This document shows, in pieces, positions 12,362-25,476 of a DNA stretch of 64,000 bases. The translations under genes were made by a program, and so were the position numbers. Source of the DNA: Sordaria brevicollis. Lineage: Eukaryota > Ascomycota > Sordariomycetes > Sordariales > Sordariaceae. The stretch is from assembly GCA_033439795.1 (NCBI GenBank), contig JAUTDP010000003.1, forward strand, positions 3,968,001 through 4,032,000. Direction: 5' to 3'. The stretch's first letter is position 1. Every line of letters starts with the position of its first letter. The notes beneath the pieces are model-generated. The model was not told where the DNA came from. It did not search any database and saw only the letters and a program-made list of their open reading frames with translations.

Positions 12362-15300
12362 GATGTTGATGATTGATGAGTCGTGGTAGGCTCGAAAAAG
12401 GTCTAGTCTACCCCACGGCAAGGGATACGGCGAAGAGGGGAAACGAAGGGTTCCGAATGGGCGGTGTCGGCGGTGACGGGGTTGGTGATGCCGAGAGGAG
12501 GACCTCCGCTGCGGCTTGTCCCGTGGCTCCGAGTCAAAGACTTCTGCAAGTCCGGGGAGCGGAAGATGGGCCGGTGGTGGGGTGACAGGGCCCGGGCGTG
12601 ACCGTCGAATGATACGACGGGCGGGAGGGAGCAGCAGGCGGTGAGCCAGTTCGCCAAAGTTGCTTCTTTGTAAATTGTTTGCGGGGTAGAATTTGTGAGC
12701 TTCAAACAGTTTTGTTGCAGAGAGTCTTCTGTTGTTGAGGTTGTACGGAATCTCGGTCGTGCAGATGAATGAAAAATTTTCGGGTCTTGTCGCGCGCGGT
12801 AGAGATAGGTCACGGTGACGGTAAAATCTTCAACATCGACAGGTCCATCTAATATCTTGGGGTATCACAGCATCGCTCAAAACGAACTATAGGCCCTGTC
12901 ACCTACAGTTGCTGTGACGACAATGCTAGATGCCGCAACTCAATCATTCTTGCTGACACTGCTACCACCCTCCAATTCAACTTTTCGGAGTTCGGGTTGG
13001 CCACACCGTATACACGACCGGTGCGGCATGGCGATGCTTCGGGGTCCTCCTTCATCCTTTTTGTAAAATGTCTCTTGGGAGGCGGTCAGAAAGTCAACCG
13101 GACAACACAACGAACCGCAACCACAGTTGAACGACCGACAAACTTGTGCAAAACTACCGTACCGTATTCCGTTCCGTCTCTCCTACCTGGCTCGGCCCCC
13201 TTGCCGCGTAGCGAAGGAATTCCCACTCATCGTGTGGCACACCATCACGACGGCCACCACACCACTTCCTTTGGCGGACAGCGGAAAGGAGACACAAGCG
13301 CGCGCACCCCGACCGACATGATGCATAATGTCAGCATGGCTTTTGAACCCGTACAAAAAAAGGTCACAGAAGACTATGCAGCAGCTATGTGGGCTTTGTG
13401 GGGTACAGTAGAAAAAAAGGGGAGTTGCATGGCTTTGGTAGAAACGGAGTGGAATCTGTCAAAAGCCAGCATGAACATGCCTGGACTTTCGGAAAATGGA
13501 AACCGTCGTCGTGAAGCTGCGACATGTGAACGACGCAGCGCGTTTTGCGGTTGGGAATGTTGACGAGACAACACGGTTCGTCTGATCTTTCGGCATCTTC
13601 ACAAGGCAACATGATACTAGGAGCTATGGGATTTTGGAATTTGTCCCTGATATTGTCCATCGTTACTGCCGAAGGAGATACGGGAAACTCTATCTTATCG
13701 GGCACCGGCCTCCATCCCCGATACTGCGCGGTGTCGTCATTTCTTTTATAGAGTCTCAACAACAGCCGGCCGACCGGCCCCCGTCGTCGTATCCAGGGCA
13801 GAGAGGGCCGAAATTCAGGAACGTGAAAATGGAACTTCCAGTCTTCCCCAACCTCGATTGACAACTAATGACCACATCACTCACAGCCTGTCAGAAGGGC
13901 CAACCCCATCGGAACTTCCAAGAAACCAAGGAAAAGGCTGCTGTGAGTAGAATTTAGCCGTACGAGGCTACGTCAGAACAGGCGCAAAGCAAAAATGCCG
14001 CGGCTATTGTTTGGAACACAGGACAACAGCTGTTGGGAATGAATGATGCCCCCTGAATTTTAGAAAGTTGCCTGTCTCGCCGTGAACAGTGGTGACACTG
14101 TTGGTGTTTACAGCCCGCAAGGAGAACCAAGCGGAAAGTAACCGCGCTCTTGCGGCGGCAAAGTTACCGCTGGGTTTACATTCATGCATTTCTCTCGTCG
14201 AGACATAATATTACACAGATGAGACTCATTGGATTCCAGTTTATGGTCAACTGGAATGAAGGGTTTACTAGGTATGTTCTGGAATAAGTCCGCAAGTGTA
14301 ATAAACAAACAAAAGGGACTTTTTTCATCTTCGTTTCTTGGATGGCACATGATACCGGTGTATTACCGATATGTATCACAAATGTGACAAGATACGGAAT
14401 TATACACCTAATTGGGTATTCAATCCTCATACCACAATTCCACAGAGTACCATTTTCCCTTGTGCGTCTGTGAGGTTGCATTTACAATGATAACTTCCAT
14501 CTGGGCACTATCTTCAGGGCTCTCTCTCTGGTGGAAGCAACTTGAACCAGGTGTTGAATTGACCGGGCTTCACTTAATTTCGTAGTGGTTGTAAATTGGA
14601 TTAGAGACAAAAGGTCATCATTATGGTGAACGATGTTGTGACTGTTTATGATTTGGAGTCACTCGTCCGGTTGCGCTCAACAATATGCTGTTACTCACTT
14701 CAAGTCACAGTGAGTAGGTATTCGTGACCATTTTCCCATTTTCGCCTTCGCCAGATCAACCAAGGACAAGAATCGCTCATTCTCATTCTGAAAGGTCACG
14801 AGCGATAACACAAGAGCCGGACTGGATGGACCTAAAGAACGCCCGGAAAGTTGCTGGTTTCTGCTGCCACCGAATGCCGCTAAGGGATGTTCCTCGCGGC
14901 AAGTCGTCGCGCGGCGATTCGTGGTTCGACAAGTGCCAGGACAAGAAGCGATAACGGCGGCTATCCCGTTGGTAACCTAAACTGAAGTGGAAAATCTGGG
15001 GTCACACGGCCACTGGGCTTTGGTAATAGCCAAGCAATCTGTGAGGCCGGGAGGCCAGAGCCACTCAACAAAAACCACTGGCCTCCTCACTTTCGGGGGG
15101 AATCCCGGCTCAGGCGACCCCCCCTCTGGCCAACGCCGTACACATAACCCAAACCCCGGAATAAACTACATATTAAATTAAGGTATCGGGTATATTAGTC
15201 ACGTTCGTATTATCGTAAGTATGCAATAAAACTACGTTATAGTTGCTATAATACAAAGTCTTTTAAAACGCTTCGTACCTCCCGACTTTCGGGGACTCCT

Positions 15301-17025
15301 CAAAAAGTGGTGATGCTGGAAAAGAAAAAAGAGGGGATTCCCATGGCAAAATGATATCATGTGTTCCCCCTTTATACACGGTCCGTTTGTTACCCCTCAG
15401 AGTCCTCACGCCCCTCAAGCCCCTCATCTAGAACAAACAGTGCCCCCTTTTGTGAGGTCGTTTTGAGGAGTCCAATACGATCGCAACGTGTTTGTACCTT
15501 CAGGTATAATTCGCCCCGGAAATTGCGCAAGATGGTTGTCGGTCTCGGTATTAGTATCGATGGGGCCACGGGATCTGGAGGCAGTGTAGATTCGCTCATC
15601 GCCGTCACCTCTGTCGAGGATTCTAAGCATCATCGTCGGGACCCATGACAACATCGCTTTCGCCCACCCGTCGCCTTGCGCATCGTTTCTTTGTCTCGCG
15701 ATGGCGACTGATTGCAACTTCGCTATTACCTGCCTCTTAACTACACGTGTAAGTGGCCGCTGCTCTGTAGGTAGCCCCGTGCTGTGGAGGTGACTACCTA
15801 CAACGCAGGACGTCGTCCAAAGATTAGATAGGATCATACCGGTAGGCCCCCGAATGCCCCATCTTCATCCGATAGTCTACCGTAGTTTATCGGATGGCAT
15901 GGCAACATGGCAATGGCATGGCACTCCGCGAACGGGGTTTGTGTGAAGCAAACGTGAAGCCCAGTCCCATTCGGCTCCACTCACACCATGCCGAGGCTTG
16001 GGGTCTTGGCAAGATGCGAGCACTTTAGGATGATACACGAACCTTGCTGGCCACACACACCACTTTCTGTGTTTGGCAAGTCTGAGAACTGATAAGGTAC
16101 GCGATAAGAACCTTGATGTCTGTGTGAAGCTTTTATCGCCGGCTACGGCGACTCGACTATCTATCTGTCCTTCAGATGAAGGAGGACCGTGATCAACACC
16201 CCCTCTTGTTGCGAATGCGCTTGTTGTGGTGTTGTGCTAGAGGTGCACACACGCACACGTACGCCCCCAACTTTCATCCGAATGACCTGCATTTTGTGGG
16301 GTAGAAGAGCTCCTGGTAGCTTGTCCGGCTGTCGAGTTTATCCCAAAGAGGCCTGGGAAAAGACAAGTGTTGGGTCCGCCATGGCGCAATTGATTGATTG
16401 CTCGCTGCCCTCATAGCGTGGCAGACGGTACTGTGTGACCACTTTGGGTTGTGAACGATGAGATCTTGGACCCTTGGCAACAAACCTCGAGACTCGAGTG
16501 TGAAAGCTGGGGAAGAATATGCATACGGCTAGGCAGGCAGGAAGCTTGTAAGTTTCATGTTCGTGTTTCCGTGAGTTTGTTCACAACTCCCGAACAGCAT
16601 TGAGCAATGGTGCGTGAATTGGCCCATCGTCCATGAACATCGAAAGAGGCAGCGTGGCATCTCTCCCTGTCCTGAAACGAGAAACACGCGTGTGTACGTA
16701 TCGCCATCGGTGCTGAGCTGCGGGCAAATTGCCAATCGACGCCGTTGTTACTATTTTCGCCAAAGTCAACAACGAATTTGATTGAAGGAGAGGAGCTGCT
16801 CGCTGGAGCGATATTCATCAATGAGGATTGCAGGATGGCATGCGGACCGGCCGCAGCAGCGAGGGTGTGGAATGGGCGCGTGCGTCCGTGCTTTTTTTGT
16901 ACATTGCTGCTGCTTTGTCTTCCTTGCCTGCCGCGTGTATTGCCGAATCAGAAGCGATCCAGGCGCAGCCTTATCTCAGGAGCTCAGACGCTTCCATGTA
17001 TCTGGGGCTTCGCCGGGGCCCGTGG
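12362..17025. other. Gene-poor stretch between utr4 and the RIP block
   Basis: The first few hundred bases should be the utr4 promoter. The rest holds no gene I can support. The largest frame, 12997-13563 (+, 188 codons), is Thr/His/Arg-rich with no domain and resembles a chance frame. A small AT-rich relic with inverted and direct repeats sits at about 15,050-15,294 (listed separately). TAGGTAG motifs occur near 15768. Composition stays GC-balanced up to about 17,090. Confidence 0.4.
15050..15294. repeat. Small AT-rich relic with flanking repeats
   Basis: A perfect 9-bp inverted repeat, GGAGGCCAG (15050-15058) and CTGGCCTCC (15078-15086), has a 19-base loop. Two 17-bp direct repeats, CCTCCTCACTTTCGGGG at 15082-15098 and CCTCCCGACTTTCGGGG at 15278-15294, differ at two positions and bracket a roughly 120-bp AT-rich patch in otherwise GC-balanced DNA. 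This could be a RIP-touched fragment or a solo terminal repeat. No target duplication is visible. Confidence 0.35.
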
Positions 17026-17037
17026 CCCTAACCCTAA
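17026..17037 (+). repeat. Interstitial telomere-type repeat, two units
   Basis: CCCTAACCCTAA, two perfect copies of the standard fungal telomere hexamer, in the orientation expected if a chromosome end once lay to the left. It stands about 60 bp before the AT-rich block begins. Two units could be chance. The position next to a RecQ-like helicase relic, a gene type that is subtelomeric in several fungi, is what makes it notable. Confidence 0.5.
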
Positions 17038-17640
17038 TGTGAATGCAACGTGTGAACTGTGCCGTAGATTGTCCATTTTAAAAATTTTTGGACTGTACTA
17101 ACGTACAGGCGTCCGTACACTCCTTAGCGTATGGCTTTATTGTAGCTTTGTAAGTCTGATATGGGCTTACCTATAGAAAACGTCTGAATCGCAGATCGGG
17201 TATTAGGGGGGAATTATATATAAAGTCCTATATAAATACTAAAATACCCTATTTTACTTAAGTAATTATTATATTAATATTATACTTATTAAGGTCAAAA
17301 TTAGTATTTAAGTAAAAAAATAGTAGGAGAATTCAATTATATAATTATTTTTTTAATATGAATATAATTAATACTAGGTTTTGAAATATAAATTAAATAT
17401 TAATAATATATAAATATTAACCTAATATTATTCTTCCGAATTCGATTTTAATACTATATTTTAAGATAAGATGAAATTAAATATACGCGTAGTATACGTA
17501 AAGGGGAATCTGGTCGTATATTTCTTTTTTTCGAAATATAGATTTTTATACGATTATTCTATAAAGAATATTATTAGTAATTACGATAAAGGAATTTTTC
17601 ACCCCTAAATAGTAAATTAGCGACCTTATATATACTATAA

Positions 17641-18072
17641 TTAATACTCTAATAATTCGTTAAAGCTAAATCGATATAGTATATAATTTGGTTTATAAGT
17701 AGAAGGATATTGTATTAGTAGCGGCGATAAATTATAGTAAAAATATTATCCTATACGCTTTTTTAGCGCTTATTAACAAAAATACTATTTAAATTATACC
17801 CCTTACTAAATTAGGGTAAGCCTAGGTCGAAGATATTTGGAGGAAGGTAGAGGGTTTAAAGTTAATATAGATAGACGGCGAAATATAGTTAAGAGTAAGT
17901 ATATATACTAAAACGTACTTAATATTTATTAACGGTAATATTAGGAGCTAAATATATAGAAGAACGTCGAATATAGTATTTATACGTATATATTAATAAA
18001 CTTAGAGTAGGCGCTAAAAATAGAGTTTAAGGTTGCTTTGCGGAATTTTAGGTTTTATAAAACTATTGGCCT
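17641..18072 (+). pseudogene. RecQ-like helicase relic, segment 1 (motifs 0-Ib)
   Basis: The first recognisable part of a decayed SF2 helicase; the true start lies upstream and cannot be placed. The frame reads a RecQ motif-0-like stretch and then a Walker A at 17,721-17,744, which now reads AAINYSKN and is consistent with A-x-x-G-Y-G-K-S after G-to-A and C-to-T changes. PLTKLG (motif Ia-like) follows. A clean 50-bp intron fits at 17,895-17,944 (GTAAGT...ATTAG, phase 0). Without it the next conserved block, an ILVSPEQA-like motif at about 17,990-18,013, is out of frame. The segment ends at the GGCCT target duplication of gypsy element 1. In-frame TAG/TAA codons are all explicable as RIP of CAG, CAA or TGG. 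An intron argues for a nuclear gene rather than a retrogene. Confidence 0.75.
18068..18072. repeat. Target-site duplication GGCCT, left copy
   Basis: GGCCT directly precedes the 5' LTR (TGTCACAG...) and recurs at 25477-25481 directly after the 3' LTR. Five bases is the normal Ty3/gypsy duplication. Confidence 0.9.
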
Positions 18073-18354
18073 TGTCACAGGATTAGACCTATACCATACC
18101 CAATATACGCACTAACCACCTTTATAGGTGCCCAGCTCCCTAGCGGCCATTCACGACTATGGTACATATACTATAGTATAATATAGCCCAAATTTAGTCA
18201 CTAATAATTACGTATAGTATTACATAGGCGTGTACGGGCTGGGGTATAAGTTCGCGCCTATATATTTAACCCTCTACGTATATTTCCTATTTCCTCTCCT
18301 TCGTATTTTAATATATATCCTAACCTATACCTAATATATATTTAATTCGTAATA
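18073..18354 (+). repeat. 5' LTR of gypsy element 1
   Basis: Starts TGTCACAG and ends CGTAATA, aligning end to end without gaps to 25195-25476. Its outer (left) half keeps many C and G, for example CCTAGCGGCC; its inner half is heavily mutated. The opposite gradient occurs in the partner LTR. Confidence 0.93.
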
Positions 18355-21300
18355 GTTTAAAGTATTAAATTATTACGCTATACGCGTATATTAAGGAAGA
18401 TTACAATTATTATATTCTAATTTTAAAATATTAAAGATTTAATTATTAAACGACCGTAGTAATCGCGTACCGGTCCCGCGTATATCGAATTAAATAAAAT
18501 ATTAAAACGAATACTATTATTAAATTATTCGTACTTTTTCTCTTTACTTTATATTTATTAAATATATTAGTTTAAACGATTAATATCTTCTTTAAATTAA
18601 TAATTTTTAATTCCCCTTATTATAAATAATTTTATTATTATCGTTATTATTAATACTCTTACGGTCGTATTCCCGGATAATTTTATTTATTTAAATTTAA
18701 TAAATACTTTATCCGCTCTCGATTTTATTATATTCCTTACTACCGTTATTATCGATTAAATTCTCGATTTTACGTTAAATCCCGCTTTCTAATTAATATT
18801 AATAACTTTTATTAGGTTTATTTATTTTAATATCGTTGAAGCGGGTATTAAAGTATATAATTTCGAAATCGAATTCTAATAGGCTAAATCCGACCTTTAG
18901 AATTTAGAAAGCGCCTACACTATACTCTAAACTAAATATAATCTTCAATTCTAAAACGTCGCGGCTAATTATTAATACGTTATTTCTAATTTCGAAACTA
19001 AATTATCCAATTTTAAAAATAATTTCCGTTAAGCCCTAAAATATTAAACCGAAAAATATTAAAAAACGATTACCAATTTTCGTTAATATATTATTTAAAC
19101 CTAATTAATTTAAAAAGATTCGTTTAATATAATTGCTAATAACGAAATAATTACCCTTATTCCCCCTATTAGTAATTCTATTAACGGTAATAACTATAAA
19201 TCGGTATTATAGGTAATAATTATATTTATTTTTAACGGTATTAATAATTCGGTTAAACGTATTATTAAATTTTATCGTTAGAATATTAATATTTAATTCG
19301 TTTAAGAGGATAACCCAATTTTATTTAATATTATATATATTAAATATTCTTTAATCGCCCACTCCCTAATTAATAAATCCTTTAAAATTATCGAATTCGA
19401 ATTCCTTAAAGTTCTATCGGAAAAAGACCCCAAATAATTTATAACCGAAGATTTATTCAAATAAATAAATAAGAAATATAATAACGTCGATACTATTATT
19501 TAATCCTACCGCGAATTCGAAAAATTAAAGTTTAATAAAATAAAATAATTTAATTTTAAAGATAAATTCGTTACTTTAATCGACCGCTATAACTTCGACG
19601 ATAATATAAAGGTCTATTACCTCCGCGCCTATTTTAACGACTATTTATATAACGCTATCGCTCTATAACGCCCCTAGCCCGATAATAATAAATTTAACGA
19701 ATAATTTATAATAACCTATAACCTAATTAAATAATTAAAAGAGAAAAATTAACGTAATAAAATTATTAATAATTCCCGCCCTATTATTAATACTAATACG
19801 AATACGTCCGCCTCCGGTTTAGGCTCCGCCTCTAATACTATTTCCGCTCCCAAATTTACTACTAATTAAAGTAATTCTACTATATACCTCGATTCTATAT
19901 CCCCTATTAATATTTAAATATCCTATATAATTAATAAAAATATTTTCGAATAGTATATAAAATCCGGCGCTTATACCTATTATAACCGTAAGAATTATTT
20001 TACTACCGAATATAAATTTCGTATTAATTTTAATAAGGATTTACCTATTAACCGTTAAAAAAAGGATAAAGAAGCGAAGGATAAAAAGAATAAAAATAAG
20101 GGTAATAATAATAATTCCGGTAATAATAATATTAATAAATAATAATAACGTCCCGTTTAAGGTCAATACGATTACGGCTAATATAATTAATATAATATTA
20201 ATATTATAAATATAAACGGCGTTTTAATTTATTATAGTACCCTAGCCCCGGGTAATTATTATATACCCCCTATTTATTACCCCAATCCTATATACCCTTA
20301 CGGCTTTATAAGCCCGGTTATAAATAATAAAAATAATTCTATTAATAATTAGGGAAATATATAACCTCCCGTTTAAATTACAATTAGAAGCTACTATTTA
20401 TTAGGTATAAAAATAAATAATAGAGGAGTATCCTTATAAAACTAAATATCGTAAAAATTTATTAATCTTTTATAAATAACCGTTATAAATACCCTAATTT
20501 ATTAAATCTTTCTATCTATTTATCCTACGGACTACGTAAAATATACTATACTACCTTTATTAATAATAAATATACCGCTCTTAATTTTATTAATCGTCGT
20601 TTTATTATTCGTAATAACCTTCTTTTATTCCCTTTTCAAATCCTTAAACTATTATATTTAATTAACGGTTAGGTTAAAGGTAATATTATACACTTTAATA
20701 AATTAATTATAAACGCTAATATTCATTACGAAATTATCGACCTCCTAATTTATAATTTAATTAATAATAACCTAATAATTTTTAACTACTTATAATTAAT
20801 CTACTATACCCTTAATATCGATTAACCTAATAATTACTTTACCTTTAGCCAATTTTACGAATATTATAATTATTTTTTATAAAGAGCGCTTCTTTATTTT
20901 CGTTATATATTTTTATTTCGTAAATATTAATAAATCCCCTTCGTTATATTATCGATTACCCCCTTTAGAATTATCCCTAATATAAAGCCCGTATATTAAA
21001 AGCTTTTAATAAAAAATATTTTTAATAAAGGCGAGCCGGATACTCCCTCCTTAACGGAATCCGTTTATAGGATTTTAATTTCTATAATAATATAACGCGC
21101 CGCCCGTTAAAAATTTAATAAATTTAAATAAAAGGTAGCCAATCGTATAAATATTATACTTATAAATAAAATTATCGACGGATAAACCCTTATATTTATA
21201 ATTACGATACGTTATTTTCTCCCGCCGCTATTTCGTATAATACTTATACTTTATAAATTCGCTAAAGGAATTTATATTTTATTCTTTAATTACCGTACTC

Positions 21301-22049
21301 TAATCCGCCTTTATTATATCTTTAAAGGCCCCTTCGACCTAAATAATATTAAAGAATTATTAATAATTACATTTAATTAATTCGCCGAAAAATATAAATT
21401 CTAAATTATCCGAATAATACGAGTAAATATAATAAAGGATATTTAACGTATATTTAATAAAGATAAAATAGTAGAAGAGGAGGGCGCTTTAATATTTAAT
21501 ATAATTAATAAATCCCTTATAATTAATATAATTAAAGACGTTATAAACGGTAAAGTATACTACTATAAAAAGTTTTTTAATAATAATTACTATATTTAAA
21601 TTAATACTCTTTACGGTATCGGTACTAAGGAAGTAATTAAAGCAATTAGGGTATCTACGTCTATAATACTTATAAAATACACTTCCGACTTTAAAATATA
21701 TAAAAATACTATTAATAATTACTTTATTACTAATAATATTAATATTAGTAAAATTATTTTTAAAAACGTTATAAAATTCTATAAAAAAGTTAATAAACCT
21801 CCTAAAACCGACGCTTAAATTTAAATTAAATTCCCCCGCTAATATTAATAATAAACGAATAATTTTAAATAAAAAATAGTTAATATACTTCCCCCGAATA
21901 AATTATCCGATTTTAAATTCGAATTTAAATTTAACGCTATACTACCTACATCCTGTAACCGTATTTTTAATTTAGAAGAATTTAATATTATTAAAAAATA
22001 TATCGATAATAATTTTAAAAAGAAATTTATTTAATTATTATAATCGGAA

Positions 22050-24260
22050 ACCTCCGCTCCCGTCCTCCTAATTAAAAAACCGGGCGGCGGAATCCGCATT
22101 TATATTAATTATTAGAATATTAATAACGTTATTTTCAAATCCCGCTACCTATTCCCTTTAATTAAAAAAACCCTCGACGCGATTTACTACGCCAAAATCT
22201 TTACGAAGTTTAATATTATTACTACTTTTAACCGTATTTATATTAAAGAAGGATACGAATAATTTATTATATTTATAATACGGTTCGGGCTATTTAAATC
22301 CTTAATAATATTTTTTAATTTCTAAAATACGTTAAACGCCTTTTAAAATTATATTAATAATTTTTTATATAATATCCTCGACATTTATACGACTATTTAT
22401 TTTAATAATATTTTTATTTATTTTAATAATAAAAAAGATTACGAATATTACGTTAACGATATTTTCGAACGCTTTATTAAAATAAACTTTAATATTAATA
22501 TCGATAAATACGAATTTTATACGAAACGTATAAAATACTTCGATCTTATTATAATACCGGGTAATATCGAAATAAATCTAAATAAGGTTAAAGTAATCTT
22601 CGAATAAATACCGCTATAATTTAAAAAATCTTTATAATAATTCCTCGGTTTTGTAAATTTCTACCGCCGATTTATAAAGAACTTTTTAATAATAGTTTCG
22701 CTTTTATACGAATTAACAAAAAAAAACGCGCTATAATTTTAATCCGACCGCTATTAATTTACATTTAAAACTTTAAAACGGGCTTTCACTATTAAATTTA
22801 TTTTAAAGATTTATAATTAAATTAAAAAAATAATTATTAAAACCAATATTTTAAATTAGGTAGTAGGCGGTATATTTTTATAATATAGAAATAATAGCGT
22901 ATTATACCCCGTTACATACTTTTCTACGAAATATTCCGCTTAAAAATATAATTATAACGTTTATAATAAAAAATTCCTAATTATTATTAAAATATTTAAA
23001 AAATAATAACCGGAATTCGAAAGCGTATAATAATTTTTTAATATTTTTACGGATTATAAAAACCTAAAAATATTTACGATTAATAAATTATTAATATAAC
23101 GTTATATATAATAGTTTTAATTTCTATCCTATTTTAATTTTTAAATTTAATATACCCCCGGTTTTAAAAATTTATATCCGGACGTATTTAATTACAAATT
23201 TAATAATATTTTTATTAAGGCCGAAAATAAACGCTTAATTGCCTACTAACGTATATTATTATAACCTTTATAATTTATAAATAAATACTTTAACGATTTT
23301 ACGGTATATTTCTCCCTATCCTTTATAAGCGATTACGAAGATAAATTTATCGACGATATTATTTTAAATAATTACGAAAATTCTATATTCCTTTAAGAAA
23401 TTATCTCTATTTTAAATAATTTAAACGCCCGTAATTAATTAATCTCCGTCTATAAAATTTTATATAAAATTTTTAACGAATATTAGGTTATTCCTAACGG
23501 TATAATAAAGTAGCGAGGCCATATTATTATCGACTTTTATAATAAAGAATTCTAATTCTAATTAATTAATTATTAATATAATTCGTTTAACGCGGGCTAT
23601 TTTAAACGTAACGTTACATACGAATTATTATCCTACGAATTCTATTAAAAAAAAATAGCCAATAATATACGTATTTTCTATAAAGCCTACCTTCTATATA
23701 TAAAGATTAAATTCCTTAAACGAAATTATACTAAATTTTTTAAAATAATCCTAATTATTATAACGTTATAAATTATTATTTCTGTCGATTATATTACCCT
23801 ATTACTAAGTAGCCTATACTTTAATTAAAAATTTAAATATATTTATATTATTATAAACCGTTTAATTAAAATATATTATTTTATTCCAACGGTTATATTA
23901 TCCGCTAAGGAATTAGTAAAAAGGTTTATCGACCGAATTTATTACTTTTATAAACTTTTAAATTCTATTCTCTTTAACCGTAGTATTTAATTCGTATTTT
24001 ATTTTTAGGCCTCCTTTTATTAACGATTAGGAATAATACGTAAATTTACTTCCGCTTTCCACCCGTAAACTAATATTTAAATAGAATATATTAATATTAA
24101 AATGGAATAATACCTTTATTTATATATTAATTAATCCTAAATAGATTAGGTTAAATAATTATTCTTCGCCGAATTTGTAAAAAATAACGCCGTTTCTTCT
24201 TTAATAAAATTATCCCCCTTCTTCGCTAATTACGGATATTACCCTCGTATAAATACTAAA
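22050..24260 (+). pseudogene. pol relic of gypsy element 1 (RT to integrase core)
   Basis: Ignoring stops, the frame from about 22,050 reads KKPGGGIRI followed by an RT palm with a YxDD box now reading YFNNIFIYF near 22,398-22,424. Further on, an integrase catalytic-core stretch reads RKFTSAFHP at about 24,040-24,070 and continues into the conserved Asn/Gln/Glu-rich helix. The active-site aspartates at YxDD are changed to Asn by G-to-A mutation. Confidence 0.85.
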
Positions 24261-25194
24261 TTTCGTAACCCGCCGCCTCTTACCCTATTACCTATATAAT
24301 TAAAAGAATGTTATAAAATTAACGAATTCGTTAACCGATTTAAGAAAATTTAGGATTTCGTAATTTAATAAATTAAATAAATTTAGGATTAATACGAAGA
24401 AAACGCTAATAAATATCGTATTAATTTAATAAAATATAAATTTAAGAATATAATATTATTCGATACTTTTAATCTTTTTAACGGCTATTTATACGTTAAA
24501 TTCTCTCCCCGCTAAGAGGGCCCGTTTATAATCCTCTAATTTAATACTTATATTATTAAATTAAAGCTCCCCGATAATATAAAATATTTACTTACTTTCT
24601 ACGTCTCTATAGTATAACGTTAATTCGGTTAGGGCTTTCCTAATTAAATAATTAATTCTAACGTTCGCGCTAACGAAGGTAGGGTAATAATCCGTAGAAT
24701 AGAATTTCAATAGGCTCCTAAACGTCGAATAAAGAGGAAAGAATTATTATTAATATTATTTAATTAAATAGGAAGGTAATTACAACCCAACTTAAAAAAA
24801 GGTCGATAACGTTATCGATTATAAAATACGATTTTAAGACTTTTATTGCAATTATTTAAATAAATTTATATTATTCTATATCCGTAATTTCTTCGATCGG
24901 ATTAATTAACGAAACGACCCCCCCGCTTAAAATAAGCCCCTACGCCGCCGTTCTACCCGATTAGTATAATAATTTACTATTTTAAAAATAGAAACGCTAT
25001 TAATAAAAAAGGAGGAGGAAGAGGGTTTAATAGAAATAATAATAAAGATTATACGATTTTTAATAGATAAATAATCTAAGATACGGTTAACGTTACGTTT
25101 AAAAGTATTTAATAAATTATTGAAGGATTCTAGGATATAATTATATATATATATAGATTTTTCAATTTTACGAATTTCTTTTAAAGGGGGATAG

Positions 25195-25476
25195 TATTAT
25201 AAAATTAAACCTATACTATATTTAATATACGCACTAATTACCTTTATAAATACCCAATTCCCTGGCGGCTATTTACGATTATAATATATATACTATAGTA
25301 TAATATAGCCTAAATCTAATTACTAGTAGTTACGTATAGTATTACGTAGGCGTATACGGGCTGGGGTATGGGCTCGCGCCTATATATCCAGCCCTCCACA
25401 TACACTTCCTATTTCCTCTCCTTCGTACTTCAACACATATCCTAACCTATACCTAACGTGCACTCAGCCCGTGATA
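25195..25476 (+). repeat. 3' LTR of gypsy element 1
   Basis: Starts TATTATAA, the fully transition-mutated form of TGTCACAG, and ends CGTGATA. It is 282 bp, equal to the 5' copy. The outer right half is the better preserved (CAGCCCTCCACATAC). Confidence 0.93.

Larger units (their letters stand above)
18073..25476 (+). mobile_element. Ty3/gypsy LTR retrotransposon, element 1 (RIP-dead)
   Basis: A complete but inactivated element of 7,404 bp with two 282-bp LTRs, a GGCCT target duplication and a polypurine tract (AAAGGGGGATAG) abutting the 3' LTR. Internal order on the plus strand is a gag-like region, then reverse transcriptase (about 22,050-22,640), RNase H region, and integrase (core near 24,000-24,250). 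RT before integrase defines the gypsy superfamily. It lies inside the helicase relic, splitting motif Ib from motif II, so it is younger than that gene. Stops are throughout; no open frame of note remains. Confidence 0.93.

Noticed and set aside
12997..13563. A 188-codon plus-strand frame
   Set aside because: No recognisable motif; a 159-codon minus-strand frame overlaps it, so coding signal is not strand-specific.
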